A stretch of 64,000 nt of DNA from Streptomyces violaceorubidus (GCF_000717995.1 NZ_JODM01000010.1:62001-126000); one strand, 5' to 3'; shown: positions 7,858-16,468, counted from the first letter of the stretch. Translations and numbers: made by a program. Notes: generated by a model from the sequence alone, not told the origin.

Positions 7858-8322
7858 ATGACCACGCTCAAGTCGAAGCTGCACGACGACCTCAACTCCG
7901 CGATCAAGGAGCGCGACGAGCTCCGCTCCGCGACGCTCCGGCTGACGCTGGCCGCGATCACCAAGGAGGAGGTCGCGGGGAAGGAGAAGCGGGAGCTCTC
8001 CGACGACGAGGTGCAGAAGGTGATCACCCGCGAGGCGAAGAAGCGCCGGGAGGCCGCCGAGGCCTTCGCCCAGGGCGGTCGCGCCGAGCAGGCCGAGCGG
8101 GAGAAGGCGGAGGGCGAGGTGCTCGCCGCCTACCTGCCGAAGCAGCTCTCCGACGACGAGCTGAACGCGATCGTCGCGCAGGCCGTCGAGGAGGCGAAGG
8201 CGGCCGGGGCCGAGGGCCCGCGCGCCATGGGCGCCGTGATGAAGATCGTGAACCCGAAGGTGGCCGGGCAGGCCGAGGGCGGCCGGGTCGCCGCCGCGGT
8301 GAAGAAGCTCCTGGCGGGCTGA
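7858..8322 (+). CDS. GatB/YqeY domain protein
   Basis: 154 aa, the full length of the YqeY family. The N-terminal half is helical and charged (LKSKLHDDLNSAIKERDEL, then RKRELSDDEVQKVITREAKK-like helices). The C-terminal YqeY helical bundle includes AAYLPKQLSDDELNAIV and the closing GRVAAAVKKLLAG. The domain is shared with the tail of GatB, the amidotransferase subunit that binds tRNA, so tRNA binding is often suggested but the role of the stand-alone form is unsettled. A -10 hexamer 6 nt before the ATG suggests a leaderless mRNA. A hairpin terminator follows. Confidence 0.92.
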   Translation: MTTLKSKLHDDLNSAIKERDELRSATLRLTLAAITKEEVAGKEKRELSDDEVQKVITREAKKRREAAEAFAQGGRAEQAEREKAEGEVLAAYLPKQLSDDELNAIVAQAVEEAKAAGAEGPRAMGAVMKIVNPKVAGQAEGGRVAAAVKKLLAG

Positions 8323-8337
8323 GTACGCACGACGACC

Positions 8338-8369
8338 GACGGCCGGGAAGCATCCGCATCCCGGCCGTC
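8338..8369 (+). terminator. Hairpin terminator after yqeY-like gene
   Basis: An 11-bp perfect stem (8338-8348 with 8359-8369) around a 10-nt loop, 16 nt after the stop codon. Confidence 0.85.
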
Positions 8370-8739
8370 CTGTGTTCTCCCCATCAACAACAAAACAACC
8401 GAAAGCTGGATTTCGACCCTTCCGTGACGCGGGCAGGGAAAGCGTAGGAGCAACCGCTCGCGCGCGGTTTTTTCTTTCCCTGAAGCCTTTGTGCCGGTCT
8501 GTTCACGGCGAAATTCGGCCTTCGTGTTCCCGCAGTGCCCGAGTCCTTCTCGCGGCCGCACCGATGATCTAGGTTCCTACTGGTCAAGAGCAGTCCGGAG
8601 GGCTGCTGGGGTGGGAAATGTCGTTCTCGGGGGGGGAATCAGGGCATGCCCGACCCCATGAATGCCGCGGCAACAGCGACGCGGTGTGCGCCGACCTCTT
8701 CCGCCCCGCCTTCGAATTCCGGCGGCAGGAAGGGACCCC
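8370..8739. other. Non-coding spacer at left edge of cell-wall cassette
   Basis: No convincing gene. The segment is AT-richer than its surroundings and holds a second hairpin with a T tract (8452-8473). The stretch 8560-8739 must contain the promoter of the PG-binding hydrolase; I cannot point to a clear -10/-35 pair. Confidence 0.5.
8452..8473 (+). terminator. Rho-independent-like hairpin with T6 tract
   Basis: AACCGC (8452-8457) pairs with GCGGTT (8464-8469) and a run of six T follows. A classical U-tract terminator is unusual in Streptomyces. Confidence 0.6.
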
Positions 8740-10980
8740 ATGGCTGACGAGATGGTGCTCCGCGCCCAGAGATTCATCAACACCACCTACGGGAACGGCG
8801 CCACCCTCGGCATTTCCAAACTGGAGGAGAACGGTCGCACGGGTTGGACCGTGATGTATGCCCTGACTCGGGCACTGCAGTACGAGATGGGTATCCCGTC
8901 GCTGTCGGACAACTTCGGTCCGACCACCCTCGCCACCATCGGTGAGAAGTACGGCAAGCTCGACGATACCACCATCCCGTCGGCGAACTTCTGCCGGATC
9001 ATCCAGTCGGCGCTCTACTGCAAGGGCTACGACGGCGGTGACATCGACGGTACCTACAACGACCGCGTCAAGGCGGCCGTGGCGAAGCTGAACGCGAACA
9101 TGGGCGTCGGCGGCACCTATCCCGGCAGTTCCCTGTGGCCGAAGGTGGTCAAGGGGCTGATGAACATGGACGCCTACGTCACCGTCAACGACGGGTCGGA
9201 GACCATCCGGTCCATCCAGCAGTGGCTCAACGGCCGGTACGTGCTCCGCAAGGACTTCTACATCATTCCCTGCGACGGCCATCACTCCCGTGACGTCGCC
9301 AAGTCGATGCTCTTCGCCATCCAGTACGAACTGGGCATGGCCGACGGCGTCGCGAACGGGGTCTTCGGTCCCGGCACGCAGTCCGGCCTGAAGAGCCACA
9401 CGGTGTCCACCGGCTCCTCCGGGGTCTGGGTGCAGTTGTTCACCGGGGCGATGGTCCTCAACAAGCGCCCGGTGTCCTTCACGAGTTCGTACACGTCCTC
9501 GCTGGCCTCCAGCGTCAGTACGTTCCAGTCGTTCATGAAGCTCGCCGTGAACGGCCAGGGCGACTTCGGGACCTGGGCCGCCCTGCTCGTCTCCTACGGC
9601 GACCAGAGCCGGGCGGGCGAGGCGTGCGACGGCGTCACGAAGATCACCCCCGCTCGGGCCCAGGCCCTGAAGGCCGCCGGCTACAAGTACGTCGGGCGGT
9701 ACCTCTACAACCCGTCCACCACGTCGCTCCCGGAGAAGGAGATCCAGCCGGGCGAGCTGGCGACCATCAAGGAGTACGGGCTGCGCTGCTTCCCCATCTA
9801 CCAGACGTGGGCGCGCTCGGTCGACTACTACAGCGTCGAGCAGGGCGTCACCGACTGCATGACCGCTTCGTTCAAGGCGGAGGAACACGGGTTCAAGCCC
9901 GGCACGCGCATCTACTTCGCCGTCGACTACGACGCGGTGGACGAAGAGGTCACCTCGTACATCCTGCCGTACTTCCAAAGCGTCAGGGACGAGATGAACC
10001 GGCTGGGCAGTCCCTACAAGATCGGGGTCTACGGGCCGCGCAACGCCTGTTCCCGGATATCCGCGGCAGGTTACGCGGACGCCAGTTTCGTGTCGGACAT
10101 GTCGTCCGGCTTCTCCGGCAACCTCGGATATCCGATGCCCGAGAACTGGTCCTTCGACCAGATCGTCACCAAGACGATCGGTTCCGGTGACGGCCAGATC
10201 GAGATCGACAACAACATCGCCTCGGGCCGCGACACCGGACAGGGCGACTTCTACCCCGCCGCCTCCGAGAAGCTCGACATCGGCTTCGACATCGATCTCC
10301 TGCCCGCCCTGCTGCAGGAGATCCAGGCGTACATGGCGAGCATCGGCAAGCCCGGCGGGGAGCGCATCTACACCCTGCGGGAATGCCTCGAAACGATCAT
10401 CAGCCACGACGCGGCGATCACATCCGGGGCCCGCAGGTACCGGATGCGCAAGGCGCTCATCCAGACCTCGGCGTTCTGGGAGTTCTGCCACTACAGCATC
10501 AAGGACCTCACCGAGGACGCCGGTGTGACGCTCTACCACACCGGGATCATCCCCGACTGGGCCAAGGACCTCCCCAAGATCGAGCAGCTGGTCGACAGCA
10601 GCACCGGCATCGCCAAGATCTCCGGTCGCACCTGCATCCTGGCGCGCAACAACTCGATCCGCGCGGGGCTGCTGGAGGGCACCATCCTCGACGCGACCTC
10701 CGACGACGACCGCTGGGCCATGTGGCAGAAGGTCAACCAGGACAACGTGTTCAACCTGAGCACCGTGCCGCACATGCACATCTGGGGCGCCGACGGAAAG
10801 GCGGGCGATCACGCCGAGACCCCGATCCGCCGCCCCGCGCTCGACTACACCGAGACCGAGATCTACGAGGTGCTGCGCCGCTACCAGGGCTTCGGCACCG
10901 AGGCGGAGGCCCACGCGCAGGAACGCATGCCGCTCTACGCGATCTTCGAGAAGTACAACCTCGCCATCCGCGGGGTCTGA
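8740..10980 (+). CDS. Multi-domain peptidoglycan-binding / DUF1906 (GH25-like) hydrolase
   Basis: 746 aa from ATG 8740, preceded by AGGAAGGGA. Residues 1-300 hold about four peptidoglycan-binding-like helical repeats (e.g. ALTRALQYEMGIP, IIQSALYCKGYDGGDIDGTY, MLFAIQYELGMADG with GVFGPGT). Residues about 305-530 are a DUF1906 glycoside-hydrolase-like barrel (KAAGYKYVGRYLYNP, IYFAVDYDA, KIGVYGPRN). The C-terminal 200 residues contain DSSTGIAKISGRTC, reminiscent of the lysozyme-like STG-x-Q-I signature but degenerate. The family cleaves or binds cell wall. There is no signal peptide, lipobox or N-terminal membrane helix, so export must be non-classical or the protein acts from inside or after lysis. 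First gene of a three-gene unit. Confidence 0.85.
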   Translation: MADEMVLRAQRFINTTYGNGATLGISKLEENGRTGWTVMYALTRALQYEMGIPSLSDNFGPTTLATIGEKYGKLDDTTIPSANFCRIIQSALYCKGYDGGDIDGTYNDRVKAAVAKLNANMGVGGTYPGSSLWPKVVKGLMNMDAYVTVNDGSETIRSIQQWLNGRYVLRKDFYIIPCDGHHSRDVAKSMLFAIQYELGMADGVANGVFGPGTQSGLKSHTVSTGSSGVWVQLFTGAMVLNKRPVSFTSSYTSSLASSVSTFQSFMKLAVNGQGDFGTWAALLVSYGDQSRAGEACDGVTKITPARAQALKAAGYKYVGRYLYNPSTTSLPEKEIQPGELATIKEYGLRCFPIYQTWARSVDYYSVEQGVTDCMTASFKAEEHGFKPGTRIYFAVDYDAVDEEVTSYILPYFQSVRDEMNRLGSPYKIGVYGPRNACSRISAAGYADASFVSDMSSGFSGNLGYPMPENWSFDQIVTKTIGSGDGQIEIDNNIASGRDTGQGDFYPAASEKLDIGFDIDLLPALLQEIQAYMASIGKPGGERIYTLRECLETIISHDAAITSGARRYRMRKALIQTSAFWEFCHYSIKDLTEDAGVTLYHTGIIPDWAKDLPKIEQLVDSSTGIAKISGRTCILARNNSIRAGLLEGTILDATSDDDRWAMWQKVNQDNVFNLSTVPHMHIWGADGKAGDHAETPIRRPALDYTETEIYEVLRRYQGFGTEAEAHAQERMPLYAIFEKYNLAIRGV

Positions 10981-10985
10981 CGCGC

Positions 10986-11465
10986 GTGATCACGGCAGCC
11001 GATCCCTGGCAGGGCCACGACGACACCGTTCTCTTCACGACGCTCCTCACGGCGACACCGGCGCTGATCGCTCTCCTGGCGTACCTGGGCTCCCGGTTCA
11101 CCGCGCGGGCCCGCCTCCACCGCACCGCGGCCGGGGTGACGCGGGACGTCTGCCTGACGGCGATCGCGGCGGGCCTCGCGGTCTACCTGTGGGGCCTGCT
11201 CGACCTGCTGTTCCTGGGGGACCAGGAGCAGGCGCAGGAGTGCGAGCGGCAGCGACCCGAAGGGGCGGTCCTGGTGGGCCGCAGAGGGGACTTCGTCCCG
11301 CTGCGGCTCGTCTGCGAGGTCTCGGACGGCCGTGACTACTCCGTCGTCGTCCCCGGCTACGTCAATCCGACCCTCACCGTTCTGCTGGTGCTCGCGCTCC
11401 TCGGTGCCGGGGCCTCCGCCTTCCTGCACCACCAGCAGCGCACGCCGACACAGAAGAAAGGATGA
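10986..11465 (+). CDS. Small integral membrane protein, unknown
   Basis: 159 aa from GTG 10986, 5 nt after the hydrolase stop, so translation is probably coupled. Three hydrophobic segments are visible: FTTLLTATPALIALLAYLG, TAIAAGLAVYLWGLLDLLFL and LTVLLVLALLGAGASAFL. Between the second and third lies a hydrophilic loop with two cysteines (ECERQRP and RLVCEVSDG) that would face outside and could form a disulphide. No known family is recognised. Its position between two cell-wall-related genes suggests an envelope role, perhaps anchoring or exporting its neighbours. Confidence 0.75.
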   Translation: MITAADPWQGHDDTVLFTTLLTATPALIALLAYLGSRFTARARLHRTAAGVTRDVCLTAIAAGLAVYLWGLLDLLFLGDQEQAQECERQRPEGAVLVGRRGDFVPLRLVCEVSDGRDYSVVVPGYVNPTLTVLLVLALLGAGASAFLHHQQRTPTQKKG

Positions 11466-11469
11466 GCCG

Positions 11470-12222
11470 TTGAACAACTCCGGTATTCCCCGCCGCACCA
11501 CCCTCCTCGCCGCCGCGGGTGCCACCGCCGCCGCGAGCCTCACCACCACCGGCCTGCTCGCCTCCCCGGCCGCTGCCGCCGGGCCGCAGCCGCTCAGGAA
11601 CGACGCGTTGAAGGAGGCGCTGCGCCGCGCGAGAGCGCGTCATCGCCGGCTGTGTACGGGCCGGCCGTCCGCCAACGGGTGGGAGATGCAGAACGCCGTC
11701 GACGCCGACGGTGCCGTCGTCACCTGCTCCGTGCCGGGCACCGGGCTGACCGTCCGGCTGCGCATGGGCGACCCGCAGACGGTGCTGGTCCATGTGATCC
11801 GCCGCTTCCACTACGAGGTGGACGCCCTGGGGGCCGGCACGGGGCCCGGAGCCCTTCTGGGGTGGACGACTCCGTCGGCGGTGCGCGACGCCCGGCGGCC
11901 CGAGTCGAACCTGGCGTCCGGCACCGCCGTCGTGATCAGACCGGGTTCCTATCCGGCGGGTGTGCGGGACGGTTTCACCGGGGCCCAGGTGCAGACCCTC
12001 CGCGACATCCTCGCCGACACCGAGGGCGTCGTCCGGTGGGGCGGCGACGACCGCCGCCCGTACGAAGGGCTGTTCTACCTCGACGTACCGCCGGACGACG
12101 CGCGGCTGGGACGCGTCGCCGCGAAGATCCGCTCGTGGAACGAGGTCCCGGGCGCGGGCGCGGGTGTGGTCCCCGACGTGACGGAACCGGCCCGTCGCCG
12201 CCGGGCCGAGCGCTACAGCTGA
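11470..12222 (+). CDS. Tat-signal M15-peptidase-like protein lacking metal ligands
   Basis: 250 aa from TTG 11470 with AAAGGA upstream, 4 nt after the previous stop. Residues 8-38 are a Tat-like signal (RRTTLLAAAG with an ASPAAAA end). The rest follows M15 D,D/L,D-peptidase folds seen in phage endolysins, including GVVRWGGD. In active relatives SNHASGTAID and DEMHF supply the zinc ligands. Here the same positions read SNLASGTAVV (L148, V155) and YEGLF (L201), so His, Asp and His are all lost. It may bind peptidoglycan or regulate without cleaving it. Third gene of the cassette. Confidence 0.75.
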   Translation: MNNSGIPRRTTLLAAAGATAAASLTTTGLLASPAAAAGPQPLRNDALKEALRRARARHRRLCTGRPSANGWEMQNAVDADGAVVTCSVPGTGLTVRLRMGDPQTVLVHVIRRFHYEVDALGAGTGPGALLGWTTPSAVRDARRPESNLASGTAVVIRPGSYPAGVRDGFTGAQVQTLRDILADTEGVVRWGGDDRRPYEGLFYLDVPPDDARLGRVAAKIRSWNEVPGAGAGVVPDVTEPARRRRAERYS

Positions 12223-12238
12223 CGGACCGGCAGGGCCC

Positions 12239-12532
12239 TCACGGGTTGCGGGAGGGCGTCCGCTCCAGCGGATGTCCTCCCGTCTCGTACGGCGGACGCA
12301 GGGCCGCCCGGAGCAGACCCAGCTCCTGGGCCCGTGCTCCCAGGGCCACGCGCCCGTTGGCCCGCAGCTGCGCCATGAGCCGCTGGACCCTGCGCTGTAC
12401 CGTGCGGTGTCCTACGCCGAGTCGCCGGGCGATCGAGGCATCGCTGAAGCCCGCATACAAGAGATTCAGAATCTTTCGGTCGTCGTCGCCGACGGCGGAA
12501 AGGTCGACGCAATTCTCCGGTCTGGCGGTCAA
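12239..12532 (-). CDS. Orphan LuxR-type HTH protein
   Basis: 97 aa from a TTG at 12532, the only usable start before an in-frame stop. It consists almost entirely of a LuxR/GerE DNA-binding domain: DRKILNLLYAGFSDASIARR then VGHRTVQRRVQRLMAQL, followed by ARAQELGLL. Most Streptomyces proteins of this class have a long N-terminal sensor part that is missing here, and the ribosome site is poor. It may be the surviving tail of a larger regulator or a small stand-alone regulator. Convergent with the M15-like gene with only 16 nt between. Confidence 0.65.
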   Translation of the reverse strand: MTARPENCVDLSAVGDDDRKILNLLYAGFSDASIARRLGVGHRTVQRRVQRLMAQLRANGRVALGARAQELGLLRAALRPPYETGGHPLERTPSRNP

Positions 12533-12630
12533 AAGAACCCCGATGTGATGTGCGGCGGTTATGCGCGCCTCATTTTAAATGAACTTTGCCGCACGGGGAA
12601 GATGGATAAATGAAAGATGAGCGACAAAAG

Positions 12631-12660
12631 GGCGGAACGATGGAATTCCATCGTTCCGCC
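12631..12660. terminator. Perfect 30-bp palindrome, probable terminator
   Basis: 15 bases (12631-12645) are followed directly by their exact inverse complement (12646-12660), centred on GAATTC. It lies 42 nt past the stop of the leftward secreted-protein gene. The position fits a terminator; a protein-binding site is also possible. Confidence 0.7.
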
Positions 12661-12701
12661 GCGCGGCTGCGGCGCCGTTGTCACGGCGACCGTGGGCCGG
12701 C

Positions 12702-13208
12702 TCAGTACCAGGGGGTGCAGCTCTGGTCGCCCGACGGGTCCTCCACGCAGGCCCGCATCATGTGGGTCGAGGGGTTGTAGTACATCGGGGTGCGCGTCCA
12801 GTAGTAGTTCGTCCCGTCGGGGATCTTGGCGGTCCAGCCCGAGGCGCCGCCCTTCTTCAGGCCGAGCCGCCAGTAGCACTCGGACTGGTCCTTGGTGCAG
12901 CGCTGGACGTACACGCTCCAGTCCTGCTCGTTGGAGCCGCTGATGTAGTGCAGCCGGGCCCAGCTGTACTGGTCGCCGTCGGTCTTGCCCCACCGCAGCT
13001 CGTACATGAAGGAGCTGCCGAGGTTGTACGGCCCGTACGGGCTGACCGGTCCGGTCTGCCACGACTGGATGTTCGGGTCGTGGCCGTCGCAGCCGAACCC
13101 GGAGCACGCCTGGGCGCTCGCCTGTGCCGAGCCGGGGAGCATGAGGACCAGGGTGAGAGCGCTGATCAGTGCGCCGAACGTCGCGCCGATCCGTGTGCGA
13201 AGTTTCAT
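12702..13208 (-). CDS. Secreted YjfA/DUF2690-like protein
   Basis: 168 aa from ATG 13208 with GGAGGGG upstream. Residues 1-28 are a Sec signal peptide (LISALTLVLMLPGSAQASA). The mature part begins with Cys-rich GCDGHDPN and later has YELRWG and YSWARLHY, a pattern found in YjfA/DUF2690 secreted proteins. Five to six cysteines in the mature part are likely paired in disulphides. The family is small, extracellular and uncharacterised. Encoded leftward, with a palindromic terminator downstream; probably the right edge of the inserted cassette. Confidence 0.75.
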   Translation of the reverse strand: MKLRTRIGATFGALISALTLVLMLPGSAQASAQACSGFGCDGHDPNIQSWQTGPVSPYGPYNLGSSFMYELRWGKTDGDQYSWARLHYISGSNEQDWSVYVQRCTKDQSECYWRLGLKKGGASGWTAKIPDGTNYYWTRTPMYYNPSTHMMRACVEDPSGDQSCTPWY

Positions 13209-13341
13209 TTCCCCTCCGTGGTGCGGCAATGAAAGGCACCCGGTGGCGGGGCCAGACGCGACTATGTCACGGCATCGCGCGAACGGAATGGCTCTCTCGT
13301 CGGCTGGCGTAATCACGTCGAATAGGTTTGGAAACAAGGCG

Positions 13342-13376
13342 AACGGTCCCTCCCCCGTTTCGGGGAAGGGACCGTT
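13342..13376. terminator. Hairpin terminator of the PBP gene
   Basis: AACGGTCCCTCCCC (13342-13355) pairs with GGGGAAGGGACCGTT (13362-13376) with one unpaired base, 34 nt past the leftward PBP stop. Confidence 0.8.
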
Positions 13377-13409
13377 TCGTCCTGGCCGTGCGTGTGCCGG
13401 TCGGGCGGG

Positions 13410-15659
13410 TCAGTGTCGCCCGCCCGGCCCGTTGCCCGGGCCCTGGATCAGATTTCCCGGGAAGCCGCCGTCGCCCCCGCCGTTGCCGTTGCCGCCGTCG
13501 GTCAGGCCGGCGATGAAGCCGTCGTCGCCGTTGTTCCCGTCGTCGGGCTTCTCCTTGTCGCGGTCCTTGTTCTTGTCCTTGTTCTTGTCCTCGTCCGGGA
13601 TGTCGACGAGGTTGAACGAGGGGGAGTCCTTGCCCGCCAGGGCGCCGGTCATGGCGTCCTTCCAGATGGGACCGGGGACCGCGCCACCGAAGACCAGATC
13701 GTGGTACTGCCCGCCGATCGTGATGTCCTTCATCTGGACCTGCTGCGAGGCGCTGCCCACCCAGACGGCGCCGGACAGGTTCGGCGTGTAGCCGACGAAC
13801 CAGGCGTTCTTGCGCTCGTCGGTCGTACCCGTCTTGCCGGCGTTGTCACGGTCCGTGAGCCCGGCCGCCTTACCCGTACCGGAGTCGACCACGCCCTGCA
13901 GCAGGGTGCTGACCGTGTCCGCGGTCTTCTCGCTCATCGCGCGCGAGCACGTCGACTTCGGGACGTCGAGCGACTGCTGCTTGTCGCCGATCTTCTGGGT
14001 GATCGACTCGATCACGATCGGCGTGCAGTACATGCCCCGGGAGGCGAAGGCGGCGTACGCGCTCGCCATCGTCAGCGGGGACACGCCCTTGGACCCGAGG
14101 GAGATGGCGGGGACCTCCGGCAGCTTCTCGCCGCTGCCCTGCACCACGTGCAGGGCGTCCGTCATCTTCATCACCGGACACAGCCCGATGTCGGCCACCA
14201 TCTGGACGAAGTAGGTGTTGACCGAGAGGGCCATCGCCTTCTTCAGCCGGTACGGGCCGACCTCCGACTCGCTCTCGTTGGGGACCTTCTCACCGGCCGT
14301 GTTGAGCCAGGGCTTCCCACTGCACGTCTGCACGGGCTCGGGGTAGGGGATCTCGTACGGGGACGGGTACTCCTGCGTGGCCGGGCGCCCTTCCTCGAGC
14401 GCGGCCGCCGCGACGAAGGGCTTGAAGGTGGAACCGGTCGGGAAGCCGTAGTTGGAGCCGCCGCTGGCGTGGTCGACCGAGTAGTTGATCTCGGTCTCGT
14501 TCTTGCCGTAGCCGTAGGGCTTCGACTGGCCCATCGCGAGGACCTTGCCGGTGCCCGGTTCGACCAGCGTGCTCGCGGCGGCGACCGAGTCCGACTGGTA
14601 CACGTGGTCCTTGAGCGACTGCTGGACCGACTCCTGGGCCTGCGGGTCGAGCGTCGTGCGGATGGTCAGGCCGCCCTGGTTCCAGACCTTGGCCCGGTCC
14701 TTGCGGGTCTTGCCGAAGACCGGTTCGCTCAGGAAGACCTCGCGCACGTAGTCGCAGAAGAAGCCCGCGTTGTCCACAGCCGTGATGCAGCCGTTCTTGG
14801 GCCTGCTGACCTTCAGCCCGAGCGGTGCCTTCTTCGCCTTCTCGGCCTGGGCCGGGGAGATGTCGCCGACCTCCGCCATGCGGTTCAGCACGACGTTGCG
14901 CCGCTTGGTGGCCTCCGCCTCGTCGTTGACCGGGTCGTACCGGCTGGGCGACTGGACGATGCCGGCCAGGAGGGCGGCCTCCTGGACGGTGAGGTCCTTG
15001 GCGTGCTTGGAGAAGTAGCGCTGGGAGGCCGCCTCGACGCCGTAGGCCTGCTGGCCGAAGAACGTGATGTTCAGGTAGTTCTCGAGGATCTTCTTCTTGC
15101 CCAGCTCCTCCTCGACCTGGATCGCGAGCTTCAGCTCCTGGATCTTGCGGCCGATGGTCTGCTGGGTGGCCTGGGCGACCTTGGTCGCGTCGTCGCCCGC
15201 CTCCTCCACGAAGACGTTCTTGACGTACTGCTGGGTGAGGGTGGAGGCGCCCTCGGAGACCCCGCCGCTGCGCGCGTTCTTGTTGAGGGCGCGCAGGACG
15301 CCCTTCAGGTCGATCGCACCGTGCTCGTAGAAGCGGGAGTCCTCGATCGCGACGATCGCCTTCTGCATGTACGGCGAGATGTCCTTGAGGTCGACCACCG
15401 TCCGGTCGCGCGAGTAGACCGTGGCGATGGTGCCACCCTCGGCGTCGAGGATGGTGGTGCGTTGGCTCAGCGGGGGAGTCTTCAGGTTGGTCGGGAGGGC
15501 GTCGAAGCCCTCCACCGATCCCTTGGCGGCCAGCCCCAGCGCGCCCACGGCGGGCAACGCGATGCCGGCCAGCACTGCTCCCGCGAGCACACTGACACCG
15601 AGGAACTTGGCGGCCTGCTGCGTTGGCGACAGACCACCGCCCGAGCGCTTCTTTGGCAT
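13410..15659 (-). CDS. Class A penicillin-binding protein (transglycosylase/transpeptidase)
   Basis: 749 aa. One membrane anchor (residues 17-45) is followed by a GT51 glycosyltransferase domain with AIEDSRFYEHGAID (104-117) and GASTLTQQYVKN (137-148). The transpeptidase domain has the nucleophile STFK (410-413), SVN (479-481) and KTGT (609-612). It polymerises and cross-links peptidoglycan at the outer face of the membrane. The tail is unusual: a run of alternating Asp/Lys and then Gly/Asn/Pro, likely disordered. Divergent from wblA, with which it shares a long spacer. Confidence 0.95.
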   Translation of the reverse strand: MPKKRSGGGLSPTQQAAKFLGVSVLAGAVLAGIALPAVGALGLAAKGSVEGFDALPTNLKTPPLSQRTTILDAEGGTIATVYSRDRTVVDLKDISPYMQKAIVAIEDSRFYEHGAIDLKGVLRALNKNARSGGVSEGASTLTQQYVKNVFVEEAGDDATKVAQATQQTIGRKIQELKLAIQVEEELGKKKILENYLNITFFGQQAYGVEAASQRYFSKHAKDLTVQEAALLAGIVQSPSRYDPVNDEAEATKRRNVVLNRMAEVGDISPAQAEKAKKAPLGLKVSRPKNGCITAVDNAGFFCDYVREVFLSEPVFGKTRKDRAKVWNQGGLTIRTTLDPQAQESVQQSLKDHVYQSDSVAAASTLVEPGTGKVLAMGQSKPYGYGKNETEINYSVDHASGGSNYGFPTGSTFKPFVAAAALEEGRPATQEYPSPYEIPYPEPVQTCSGKPWLNTAGEKVPNESESEVGPYRLKKAMALSVNTYFVQMVADIGLCPVMKMTDALHVVQGSGEKLPEVPAISLGSKGVSPLTMASAYAAFASRGMYCTPIVIESITQKIGDKQQSLDVPKSTCSRAMSEKTADTVSTLLQGVVDSGTGKAAGLTDRDNAGKTGTTDERKNAWFVGYTPNLSGAVWVGSASQQVQMKDITIGGQYHDLVFGGAVPGPIWKDAMTGALAGKDSPSFNLVDIPDEDKNKDKNKDRDKEKPDDGNNGDDGFIAGLTDGGNGNGGGDGGFPGNLIQGPGNGPGGRH

Positions 15660-16119
15660 GGAGGCAGCCTACGTTCTCATTCGCCGGACACGCGTATATG
15701 CCTTGGCCTAAGCTGCACTCAACTGTCACAGCAGTGAGGCCACGTATCAATACGTCCGGCGACCCCGAATCGTTCCGGATCTGCTCGAATTTTTTCCGAG
15801 GGGCCCCGCTGGGGGGCGCGTTGGTGTGTACCGGCGCGTGTCACGGCGTGGGGGGTGCGTGTCCGAATCCGCCTTGTGTGTCAATCGGTGTCCGTTGTGG
15901 CGCAACAGAGATGACCCTTATGTCGGGATCGTCGCGCATGTCGCCAGCTCACTCCCCCGGGTGATCTGCCGCTTACCCATAGTCCGTTCGGGCCATTCAA
16001 GATTGGGCCCGAAGGGGGTGTTGCGCTGTGCCCACCTTCCGTAACGTCCTCAACTGGCTGCGGTGAATATGCCGCTGCCGCCGTGGGGGAGCCTCGATTC
16101 GGGAGAGGACGGCGCCGGT
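15660..16119. other. Divergent regulatory region of PBP and wblA, with possible uORF
   Basis: 460 bp without a full gene. It includes a candidate 12-codon leader frame: GTG at 16028 to TGA at 16064-16066. That stop overlaps a GTG at 16063 which is in frame with wblA (GTGA overlap). A long wblA leader is expected from the family, as wblA is developmentally controlled. I see no sharp operator palindrome. Confidence 0.4.
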
Positions 16120-16458
16120 ATGGGCTGGGTAACCGACTGGAGTGCGCAGGCCGCCTGCCGCACTACCGATCCGGACGAACTGTTCGTTCAGGGAGCAGCG
16201 CAGAACAGGGCCAAGGCGGTGTGCACCGGATGCCCGGTGCGGACCGAGTGCCTGGCCGACGCGCTCGACAACCGCGTCGAGTTCGGCGTGTGGGGAGGCA
16301 TGACGGAGCGGGAACGCCGCGCGCTGCTGCGCAGACGGCCCACCGTGACCTCCTGGCGCCGGCTCCTCGAGACGGCGCGGACGGAGTACGAACGAGGGGT
16401 CGGCATCGTGCCCCTCGACGACGACGAGGTGTACGAGAACTACGCGGCCGTGGGCTGA
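16120..16458 (+). CDS. wblA: WhiB-like iron-sulphur regulator WblA
   Basis: 112 aa from ATG 16120, matching the usual WblA length; the frame could start as early as 16063. The four cluster cysteines are C13, C35, C38 and C44 (CxxC in CTGCP), followed by GVWGG (56-60) and a basic DNA-contacting segment (RRALLRRRPT). The protein holds a redox-sensitive [4Fe-4S] cluster and partners the principal sigma factor. In S. coelicolor WblA promotes sporulation-related development and represses antibiotic production. The identity rests on strong recall of the sequence and on its neighbours (PBP on one side, ArsA-like pair on the other). Confidence 0.93.
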   Translation: MGWVTDWSAQAACRTTDPDELFVQGAAQNRAKAVCTGCPVRTECLADALDNRVEFGVWGGMTERERRALLRRRPTVTSWRRLLETARTEYERGVGIVPLDDDEVYENYAAVG

Positions 16459-16468
16459 CCCCGCCGAG

